A stretch of 13,660 nt of DNA. Origin: Baffinella frigidus. Its lineage: Eukaryota; Cryptophyceae; Cryptomonadales; Baffinellaceae. The position numbers and the translations under genes were made by a program. The notes under the pieces were generated by a model that did no database searches, was not told where the DNA came from, and saw only the letters and a list, made by a program, of their open reading frames with translations. Below, in pieces: positions 1 through 6,128 of the stretch (within the stretch, counting starts at the first letter, position 1; each line of letters opens with the position of its first letter). Location: NCBI GenBank assembly GCA_026770585.1, contig MU646630.1:11580-25239 (forward strand). The letters are read 5' to 3'.

Positions 1-172
1 TTTAGGGTTTAGGGTTTGGGGTTTAGGGTTTAGGGTTTAGGGTTTAGGGTTTAGGGTTTAGTGTTTAGTGTTCAGGGTTGAGGGTTGAGGGTTTAGGGAC
101 TAGGGTCTAGGGTTTAGGGTTCAGGGTTTAGGGTTAAGGGTTTAGGGTTTAGGGTTCAGGGTTTAGGGTGTG
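1..172 (+). repeat. Telomere-type TTTAGGG repeat tract (inward-facing)
   Basis: The first 60 bases are nearly perfect tandem copies of TTTAGGG. They then decay into variants such as TTCAGGG, TTGAGGG and TTTAGTG, ending near TGTGGTTTTGGG. TTTAGGG is the telomere repeat of plants and several algal lineages. The G-rich strand is the plus strand and reads toward the gene, whereas a left chromosome terminus should show CCCTAAA. This is therefore either interstitial telomeric sequence or the product of an inverted end or join. Confidence 0.93.
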
Positions 173-186
173 GTTTTGGGAACAAG

Positions 187-247
187 CGCCACAGAGCTCC
201 GGAGTCGCAAGCATGACACGCGCCACACAGCTCCTAAGTCGTAAGCA
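187..247. repeat. Short tandem duplication, ~34-bp unit
   Basis: Two diverged copies lie head to tail. One starts CGCCACAGAGCTCC at 187 and the other CGCCACACAGCTCC at 221. Each continues into an AGTCG(C/T)AAGCA end. No coding signal is seen. Confidence 0.7.
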
Positions 248-283
248 CCAATCCCCGCTGCCCAACATCGCAGACAGGTGCCA
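245..283 (+). repeat. Subtelomeric direct repeat a, copy 1
   Basis: The segment GCACCAATCCCCGCTGCCC...GACAGGTGCCA recurs at 1999-2041 with one substitution and a 4-base GACA expansion. It lies next to telomere-type tracts both times, so it is probably a dispersed subtelomeric repeat. Confidence 0.85.
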
Positions 284-375
284 TAACATCCTTTAGGTTC
301 TGCAGGTTTTCCGAGCTCCCAACATAGGCGGAGTCCGGGTCAAGGCAACCTGCAAAAAAAAAAGATACCATTAGA

Positions 376-435
376 TCCTTTAGGTTTCAAATGCCCCCAA
401 CATACGCCAACGACACGCCCTTCCGTAGAAAGGAC
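376..435 (+). repeat. Subtelomeric direct repeat b, copy 1
   Basis: This 60-base segment starts TCCTTTAGGTTT and ends CGTAGAAAGGAC. It recurs at 2396-2455 at the same length. The right-hand two thirds (from CCCAACATACGCC) is nearly identical and the left third is diverged. A weaker third relative (ATCCTTTAGGTTCTGC...CCCAACATA) begins near 288. Confidence 0.88.
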
Positions 436-670
436 CCTTTACCCTCGCAGATACTTTGGTTCTTTGGTGCTTTGTATCACACTCACATCAAAGGCCACGC
501 CCACCTCACTCTGGTGGAGATGGGAACAATCTACGGGTGAGCTCCTCGACCCAACCCATGCAGGTCCAGCCGAGCACGTTTCTTTCCCCCTCCCTCCAAG
601 CACCAACGATAATTTCTAGTCGAAAAGATTTTTCTGAGAAAAAAGGCGGATCCGATTGGAGGTCCAGCGA
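436..670. other. Gene-free subtelomeric spacer
   Basis: A 77-codon open frame (456-689) is present, but its predicted protein has no recognisable domain and its end is translated from telomere-type repeat. I see no tRNA, no clear splice structure and no known element. The stretch is treated as non-coding spacer. Confidence 0.6.
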
Positions 671-836
671 TTTAGGGACCAGGGTCTAGGGTCTAGGGTT
701 TAGGATTTAGGGTTTAGAGTTTAGAGTTTTGGGTTTAGGGTTCAGGGTTCAGGGTTCAGGGTTCAGGGTTGAGGTTGTAGGATTAAGGTTTTAGGGTTTG
801 GGGTTCAGAGTTGAAAGTTTAGGGTTTAAGGTTTAT
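671..836 (+). repeat. Degenerate TTTAGGG tract
   Basis: The tract contains TTTAGGG, TCTAGGG, TTTAGAG and a run of four TTCAGGG-type units around 737-770, in the same orientation as the first tract. The degeneracy suggests an old interstitial array no longer maintained by telomerase. It is interrupted at 836 by an inverted-repeat element. Confidence 0.88.
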
Positions 837-1160
837 AGCCGTTTTTTTGAGCGGGCTGATCTGCAATAACGACACTTCAAAAATTCTAACTGGCCGGAGA
901 TCCTCAGGATTTCCCTTAGGCCCAAAATTCCAACTGGCCGGAAATGATTTTGAAAAAGACTTACAATTGTAGGGGCCCTCTACTATTTTAAGTCTTTTTG
1001 CTTTACATTTTTTTTTCAAAAATCTTTTCCCAATTTTTTTTCAGCCTACGGTGCACCGCATCCCCCCCGCCAGAAACCTGACAAATCAATTCAAACAAAT
1101 TCAGGCTTGAGATGTCGTTTTGGACAGGTTATTTAGATCGGGCGGCTAAAAAAAACGGCT
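837..1160. mobile_element. MITE-like element with terminal inverted repeats inserted in telomeric repeat
   Basis: The left end reads AGCCGTTTTTTTGAGCGG. The reverse complement of the right end reads AGCCGTTTTTTTTAGCCGCC, and similarity continues through GATCT. Both sides carry TTAT (833-836 and 1161-1164), a likely target-site duplication, and telomere-type repeat resumes right after it. The 324-bp length and absence of a transposase frame point to a non-autonomous DNA transposon. Inside are a direct repeat of AACTGGCCGGA (near 888 and 932) and a palindrome at 953-999. Confidence 0.75.
953..999. repeat. Imperfect palindrome centred on GGGCCC (copy 1)
   Basis: AAAAAGACTTA at the left faces TAAGTCTTTTT at the right, with AGGGGCCCT near the centre. 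A related palindrome at 1392-1437 lies in the next island, so the structure belongs to a repeat family. It could fold as a hairpin; no function is claimed. Confidence 0.75.
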
Positions 1161-1250
1161 TTATGTTTCAGGGTTTATTGTTCGAGGGTCAGGGTTGATG
1201 GTTTTGGATTCTAAGTTTAGGTTTCAGGGTTTAGGGTTTGGGGTTTAGGG
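1161..1250 (+). repeat. Degenerate TTTAGGG tract
   Basis: Diverged telomere-type units (TTTCAGGG, TCGAGGG, TTTAGGG, TTTGGGG) resume immediately after the inverted-repeat element, in the same orientation as the flanking tracts. The element probably split one older tract. Confidence 0.8.
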
Positions 1251-1555
1251 ATTCTGAGTATTTACACAACTCGAAAGAGAACACTATCCTAGGAATGACA
1301 TCCAAAGATTAATTGATTTGGCCCAGGGGTCGAGAAATAACGGCCGTTGGAAGGACGGGCCCGCCTCACGAAAAAATAGTCACGCTTTACTAAAAGACTT
1401 AAAATTGTAAGGGCCCCTTCAAACATTTAAGTCTTTTGTAAGGGGGCCCGCCGACCATCCGATTTTTTTGGCCTGAGGGGAATCCTGCGGACCTGCGGCC
1501 ATCTTAAGAAATTGAGATGACCATTTTTTAGACCAGGCGGCTCAAAAAACCGGCT
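1251..1555. mobile_element. Second repeat island sharing the 3' end of the 837-1160 element
   Basis: The right end (1536-1555, GGCGGCT...ACCGGCT) matches the right terminal repeat of the 837-1160 element. The AAGACTTA...GGGCCC...TTTAAGTCTTTT palindrome is also shared (1392-1437). The left side (ATTCTGAGTATTTACAC) has no AGCCG terminal repeat, so this copy is 5'-truncated or recombined. Telomere-type repeat resumes at 1556. Confidence 0.6.
1392..1437. repeat. Imperfect palindrome centred on GGGCCC (copy 2)
   Basis: AAAAGACTTAAAATTGTAAG at the left pairs imperfectly with CATTTAAGTCTTTT at the right around GGGCCCC. It is a diverged relative of the palindrome at 953-999. Confidence 0.72.
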
Positions 1556-1965
1556 TTAGGGTTTAGGGTTAAGGGTGTAGGGTTGATGGTTCGGGGTTTA
1601 GAGTTTAGGGTTTAGGGTCTAGGGTTTATGGTTTATGGTTTAGGGTTTAGGGTTTAAGGATCTGGTTTTATGGTTTAGGGTCTAGGGTTGAAGGTTTAGA
1701 GCTCGGGGTGTAGGGTGTAGGATTCAGGGTTTAGAATTGAAAGTTGAAGGTTTGGGGTTTAGGGTTCAGGGTTTAAGGTTTGGGGGTTTCGGTTCAGGAT
1801 TTAGGGTTTAGGGTGTAGGGAGTACGATGTAGGCTGTAGGGTTAAGGCTGTAGGGTTTAGGGTTTAGGGTTTAGGGTGGGGGGGGTAGGGTGACGGATTT
1901 GGGTTTAGGGTGTGGGGTCTAGGGTTCAGGGTTCATGGTTGATGGATTAGGGTGCAGGGCTAAGG
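1556..1965 (+). repeat. Long degenerate TTTAGGG tract
   Basis: This is the longest tract, about 410 bases of TTTAGGG mixed with TGTAGGG, TTCAGGG, TTTATGG and TTGATGG, plus a G-run near 1880. The orientation matches the other tracts. Heavy decay indicates interstitial telomeric repeat. Confidence 0.87.
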
Positions 1966-1998
1966 GACTGGATCCTGCATCGTGAGGGACTAGATCCT

Positions 1999-2041
1999 GC
2001 ACCAATCCCCGCTGCCCAATATCGCAGACAGACAGGTGCCA
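1999..2041 (+). repeat. Subtelomeric direct repeat a, copy 2
   Basis: Second copy of the 245-283 repeat, carrying GACAGACAGG where copy 1 has GACAGG. It is preceded by a small tandem duplication of GGGACT(G/A)GATCCTGCA (1964-2001). Confidence 0.85.
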
Positions 2042-2266
2042 TCAACAACCTCAAAAAAAATCGCAGAGCCATTCCGGTAGGACTTGTCGCGTTTTCGACT
2101 TCAAGATTTCAAGATTTCAGACTTCAAAAAGGTTTTAAAGGGCGTAAAACGTTTTAAAACACACCGTTTCAAATCTCATGGTACAAATGAAGTCTCGAAG
2201 TCTCGAAGTCTCGAAATCGAAAACGAGAGAAGTTATAAATTTAGGAATACGAGCCAAACCTAGGAT
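2042..2266. other. Non-coding spacer with microsatellite
   Basis: No gene is recognised. The stretch holds an 8-bp tandem repeat AGTCTCGA, three copies at 2191-2214, and low-complexity TTCAAGATTTCAAGATTT near 2100. Short overlapping open frames on both strands share no recognisable motif. Confidence 0.6.
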
Positions 2267-2333
2267 TTTGAACCGTCCACCCCAAAAGTCATCATCAGGT
2301 CCACTTTGGTTGATGGTCAAACTTCGATTCGTA
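2267..2333 (+). repeat. 67-bp inverted repeat, left arm
   Basis: The arm runs from TTTGAACCGTCCACCCC to AACTTCGATTCGTA. Its reverse complement is at 2977-3043 with about one mismatch. Because both arms can be translated, similar short peptides appear in unrelated open frames, which does not indicate genes. The arms could be a dispersed repeat in two orientations or internal arms of a larger element. Confidence 0.9.
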
Positions 2334-2341
2334 CGATTTTT

Positions 2342-2374
2342 CGATTCGTCCAGCTCTACGATTCGTCCAGCTCT
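2342..2374 (+). repeat. 17-bp tandem duplication
   Basis: CGATTCGTCCAGCTCTA is immediately followed by CGATTCGTCCAGCTCT. The unit begins with the same CGATTCGT as the end of the neighbouring inverted-repeat arm. Confidence 0.8.
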
Positions 2375-2395
2375 CCTACGAGAAGGTCCTTGAGG

Positions 2396-2455
2396 TCCTT
2401 TAGGTTTTGATTTCTCCCAACATACGCCAACGACACGCCCTTTCGTAGAAAGGAC
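2396..2455 (+). repeat. Subtelomeric direct repeat b, copy 2
   Basis: Second copy of the 376-435 repeat at the same 60-base length, diverged mainly in its first 20 bases. Confidence 0.88.
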
Positions 2456-2976
2456 TGCAGAGAAAGCATTTTTGCTTTCGGATCGCATTTAGCTCTCCAG
2501 TGCAGAGGCTCGTGAAGAGGGGATAAAGTGTGAGTTCTTTATGGGGTGTTTGAGTTAGACCAAAAAGGCACAGTCTCGCACACACACCGAACCCCAAGTC
2601 AGCCTTTATGAGGCTCATGGTATCCCATGGTTGGAGTATGAGAGCTCCAGCCACGGATACCCCAGATGAAACAAGATTCCAAAAGGTGAGATGGGTTGTG
2701 TGGGGGTGACACTTATTGACACTTATTGACTTTATTCGAAAGAGAAATGCACGGTGCAGAAATGAGGCGAGCTTAGGAAAATACTTGGTATTTTCAATCA
2801 TCCGGTTGAATCCTAAGGCAAGAAGCTGCCACTACCCATATTTGGGGGTTCCATCAGAGGCAGACTTCCACAAGGGAGCCCAGTCCCCCGATGGTTCCCG
2901 CAGAGCACCCGTCGATGGCCTCTGCCTATTCCACACACAGATGCCAGGTGAGATCAGACAGACACCAAATTAAATT
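2456..2976. other. Gene-free region between the inverted-repeat arms
   Basis: About 520 bases without a convincing gene. A 133-codon antisense open frame (2400-2801) overlaps the repeat copy and has no recognisable domain. GACACTTATT occurs twice in tandem at 2708-2727. Base composition is closer to even than in the coding part. No transposase motif was recognised. Confidence 0.5.
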
Positions 2977-3043
2977 TACGAATCGAAGTTTGACCATCAA
3001 CCAAAGTGGACCTGAGGATGACTTTTGGGGTGGACGGTTCAAA
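2977..3043 (-). repeat. 67-bp inverted repeat, right arm
   Basis: Reverse complement of the 2267-2333 arm, differing at about one base (CCTGAGGATG here against CCTGATGATG expected). The arms span 777 bp in total. The coding region begins about 160 bases downstream. Confidence 0.9.
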
Positions 3044-3203
3044 CCTAGCTGGGGACCCAAGCTGTTGCCAAGACCTTACGCCCGCGGGAGGGTCCTCATG
3101 CTCGTGGACCACACCCATGATTCGAGCCCCTCGGTGAAGACTGCTGGGCGGTGAAGCCGCGCTCGCCGGGCGCGGGGAGAAACGCCCCCTGCTGCCACAG
3201 AGC
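3044..3203 (+). promoter_or_regulatory. 5' flank / presumed leader of the EF-hand gene
   Basis: This GC-rich stretch lies between the last subtelomeric repeat and the first predicted start codon. An in-frame TGA at 3135-3137 precedes ATG 3204 with no ATG between, supporting 3204 as start if the leader is unspliced. I see no TATA box. Transcription start and promoter elements cannot be placed from sequence alone. Confidence 0.35.
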
Positions 3204-5374
3204 ATGGCGCACGATGCGACACCCTTGCGGACCCCCCAAGGCGATCGAGACTCCAGTGGCCTCAGCGGGAGGTCCTCTGACTGGGAGGATGGTGGTGGCG
3301 GCGAGATGCTGTTGGTGTCGTCGCCTGCGGCAGAGGGGTCGCCGGCATCTGAGGACCGAATGCGCGCCCTGAAGGAGAGCAGTCGGCGGATTCGAATGCT
3401 CCAGGTGCGATCCCGCTGGATCTGCTTCGGCGCAGCTTCTGTGGACCCCACGTTGTGACCACCTGCAACCCCCCGCCCGGGAAGACGCGCTGACAATGGT
3501 CTCACACGATCCCCTCGCCCAAGGCATATCCCAGCGGTGAATTGTCAACCACACGACGGTGACAGCGGGTTGGTTGGAACCTCGCGAGCAGGCTCAGAAC
3601 CAGCGAGTACAGAAGGAGAACGAAGCGCTGCTCAGGGGGCTTGACCGCATGAACGAGAAGTACGAGGTACCGCTCCTCCCGTGCTTTTCCTATGCCGAAA
3701 AACTGTATCACTCGGCAGGAGGTCCTTCCCTCCCCAGGAGCACAAACGCTCCTCAACAGTGCCGCTTGGCTTTCATGTGCCACGTGCGGACGAATGAAGG
3801 TGAGTGTTTCCTGAGAGAATGTTGATCGATCGCGCAGGTGGTGCTGGATTCACGGGATGATCAGATCGCCAACGCTGCGCAGGAGCGCACCCACCTCTGG
3901 GTCGAGGTACAGCACCCCGTCACTGTGTCGAAACCTTCCCCCCACCCCGAGCACATGTGTATGTGCGCTGACGCGAACACGCGCGCAGAGGAGCGGTTGG
4001 TGGTCTTGTGGATGCGCAGCAACGTGTTTTGATCGCAGCAGCTTTTGTGCAGGAAACGCCGGCGACGCGCGCAGGAATCGTGCACCAGATCACCTCTGTG
4101 GCGGAGCTGCGGGCGGTGTTCAAGACGATTGACGTCGACCAAGACGGCTCGGTGCGGAAGCACCTCAATCCATTTCCAGCACCTCCAATGCGTTGGCAGC
4201 ACCTCCGGGAAACGTCGCGACGTTTGCAGTGCTTGTTGTTTCCACAGACCGGTCGCGAGCAGGCTCAGAACCTGTGTTGAGTCGTGAAGCGTCTGTGAGC
4301 AGGTCACGCAAGCCGAATTCATCAAGGCGCTCAGACAACTCCCAGAGGTTGCCGAGAAGCTGGGGTTGCGCAAGGTCCAGGGCCAGGAGAGCGGTGCGCG
4401 CTCCCCCAACCCGTTTTCGCGCAAAACGAACCCGCTACTTCACTGCTGAGCGAGAGGGATATTGGGGCACACCCTCGGATGACAAGCTCCAAGCTGCTGC
4501 TCAGCCAAGGCTCTTTTGTGGCCCCCACAATCGCACAGCAACGTGCGCTTTCAGCTCGGGCAATCTTGGTGTGAAAGTGAAGGCTGTGCCCTCGCTGGCA
4601 GGGTCCCGATATGAGTTCTCGCTGGCATTTGGTCACATGGATGAGGTACACGCCCGGACCCCGCATGCTGCACACCCGGCGTTGGGGAGAAAATGCAAGC
4701 ATTGCTGCCGCCAGGGATACAGGGTCGGGGACGGACGATTCGCGATGGGGCATGGGGCTGGGTCGTGTTGCAGGGCGTTTGGTGGCACCACATCTGACAT
4801 TGGCAGGGCGTCTGGTGGCAGACAATCTGACCTTTTCCTGGTGGTTGGCAGGACGGATCTAAGAACATTGCGTTTTCTGAAATGGCAAACTTCTACTGCA
4901 CTCGCGCCCAGCTCGCGTGTGCTGGCATGATGTCAGATCCTCGCCCCAACCTCCCACGCATCGCATCCTTACTTGCCTGATGAGTTGCTCTTTCACGCAT
5001 CCCTCCCCGCATGAGGCGCGCCCCGCCACGCGTGCACACAACACATTCATAGTGACGCAACCTATAATTATTTTTGTAAAGTAACTCGTTCCTGGTACAA
5101 ATTATAAAACAAGACCTCGTTTAAAAAAGAATTGGAGCCCTTTTTAGTTTTAAATGGACCTTGTTTTATAATTTGTATCAGAACAAGTTGCTTTACAAAA
5201 CCATTATAGGTTGCGTCACTATCAACATACCACAGTCGGCGGATTGCTCGTTGACGCGGTTGGGTCTGGAGCAGGGGTGAACATGGAGAGGCCATCGCCG
5301 GCTTGGTGTCCCTCCTGGCGGGTCCCAGCCCCCAGACGAGCCCCGGGACGCATGCCCAAGATTTCAACGAGCTG
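3204..5374 (+). CDS. Spliced gene: coiled-coil plus paired EF-hand calcium-binding protein (N-terminal exons; may continue into the Sfi1-repeat exon)
   Basis: I infer eight exons: 3204-3404, 3592-3666, 3838-3906, 4020-4151 (or from 4053), 4303-4393, 4602-4645, 4852-4916 and 5275-5374. All introns are GT...AG and phases match at each join. Exon 1 (67 codons) starts MAHDATPLR, is Ser/Gly/acidic and ends in a basic helix. Exons 2-3 are charged and helical, coiled-coil-like (QKENEALLRGLDRMNEKYE, then VVLDSRDDQIANAAQER). Exon 4 leads with ELRAVFKTI into the first EF loop DVDQDGSVTQAE, assembled across the intron 4152-4302, with Ca2+-type residues D1, D3, D5, S7 and E12. The second loop DEDGSKNIAFSE joins 4645 to 4852. 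Exon 8 encodes GEHGEAIAGLVSLLAG and a Pro/Ser linker. If exon 7 is not spliced at 4917, the frame stops at 4978-4980, giving a shorter protein. EF-hands sense Ca2+; the target is unknown. The fourth acceptor and everything after 4916 are the least certain. Confidence 0.7.
4152..4302 (+). other. Intron splitting the first EF-hand loop
   Basis: Donor GTGCGG follows GGC TCG (Gly-Ser). Acceptor GTGAGCAG precedes GTC ACG CAA. Removing the 151 bases restores the canonical 12-residue EF loop and its exiting helix (EFIKALRQL). Read through, the first frame loses the loop after DQDGS. This is the strongest single splice inference in the window. Confidence 0.82.
4646..4851 (+). other. Intron inside the second EF-hand loop
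   Basis: Donor GTACAC follows ATG GAT GAG. Acceptor GGTTGGCAG precedes GAC GGA TCT. Joining gives AFGHMDEDGSKNIAFSEM, a standard EF loop with F and M at the usual flanking positions. The 206-base intron contains several TGGCAG repeats (near 4800-4851), so alternative acceptors are possible. Confidence 0.78.
5049..5222. mobile_element. 174-bp foldback MITE with near full-length inverted arms
   Basis: The element starts ATAGTGACGCAACCTATAAT and ends with its reverse complement. The arms remain similar for about 70 bases each (TTTTGTAAAG, ACAAATTATAAAACAAG), leaving only a short central loop. It is AT-rich inside a GC-rich gene, an obvious compositional break. Flanking TA at both tips would fit a Tc1/mariner-type TA target, but the TA also belongs to the palindrome, so the family is not decided. 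It encodes nothing and falls inside the predicted intron 4917-5274. Confidence 0.88.
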
Positions 5375-6128
5375 GTAAGCGACCAAATCGATAGCCCTCC
5401 TTGACACCACACCTCTTCCTCTGTTTTCTTTCGCCCCCCCCTTTCATGCTGTCGAGAGTGGTAAAGGGGGCCAGCTCCCTGCGTTTGCTCCAAGTCTTTT
5501 GGGGGTGTATTGGTAAGTCTGACGCAAGGATGATCCCTCGGCAGGAAACGGAGGAGACATCCCGGGCGCTCAAGTGGCGAGTGTTCCTGCGGCTGCAGCG
5601 CCTGTGCCTCGACCTCCGCTACGCCCGCGTCCTGGTGGCGGTCCGCAGATCTCAAGCCGACCGCGCCGGTCAGAGCCGACCCCCCTTTGCTTCCCTTGTG
5701 TGTTCGGCGTTTGTTTGCAGGAGGTGTTTCCACAGGATCACGGCGAGAGCCGGCACGTGATACTGAACCCGACCCTGCACCTGGAACAGCGCTGGTTCGG
5801 TGCTTCGCCGCGTTCGTCTTCGGCGTGTGGAGCGACCGCCGGCAGTCGGTTGGCCTCCCTCCCCGAATCACCCCGAATCAGTACACGCCCCTTTTTTCCT
5901 CCTGGGACCAAGAGCAGGACCGAACTGAAACATCAAGGCGGTTGATTGTTGCCGACGCCTATCCCGATCATATCGTCTTTGACCGATTGGCACAGAGTTG
6001 AGGCAGTTTCCAGTTTGACGCCGCCACCGTTACTTTGTTGCCCCGCCTTGCCTTGCGTTTGGTGTCTCCACGAGTTAAAATATCTTGCCCGACTCTGACC
6101 CCCAGACCCTGAAACCCGGCGCCCGCAG
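5375..6128 (+). CDS. Low-confidence continuation exons between the EF-hand and Sfi1-repeat parts
   Basis: After donor GTAAGC at 5375 a pyrimidine-rich tract (5410-5445) precedes a probable exon near 5457 or 5479 (LPAFAPSLLG). Another exon probably starts at 5545 after CGGCAG, encoding ETEETSRALKWRVFLRLQR, a basic amphipathic helix. A third starts at 5721 after TTTGCAG and may end at 5848 before GTTGGC. A fourth starts at 5918 after AGAGCAG, encoding DRTETSRRLIVADAYPDH, and reaches a TGA at 5999-6001 unless spliced out earlier. The frame within 5721-5848 is ambiguous: one frame gives EVFPQDHGESRHVIL, another ends CFAAFVFGVWSDRRQS and resembles a repeat unit. No clear phase-compatible donor joins the last exon to 6129. 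These could instead be the end of the upstream gene. Confidence 0.35.

Noticed and set aside
1-172. A true chromosome terminus at the left edge
   Set aside because: The G-rich strand is oriented inward. A left terminus would be C-rich on the plus strand.
456-689. 77-codon plus-strand frame in the subtelomere
   Set aside because: No domain, and it runs into the telomere-type tract. It probably occurs by chance.
2135-3154. Similar peptides (NRSLTINQSGP...DDFWGGRF) in frames on both strands
   Set aside because: They are translations of the two arms of the 67-bp inverted repeat, not a conserved protein.
3096-3554. Antisense frames of 150-183 codons over exon 1
   Set aside because: Arg/Pro/Ser-rich with no motif, overlapping a plus-strand exon with a good start, donor and downstream phase-matched exons.
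4852-4980. Reading straight through to TGA 4978 as the firm gene end
   Set aside because: Possible but not adopted. A donor (GTGTGC at 4917) and an acceptor at 5274 join in phase to a sensible protein segment. Kept as the main alternative.
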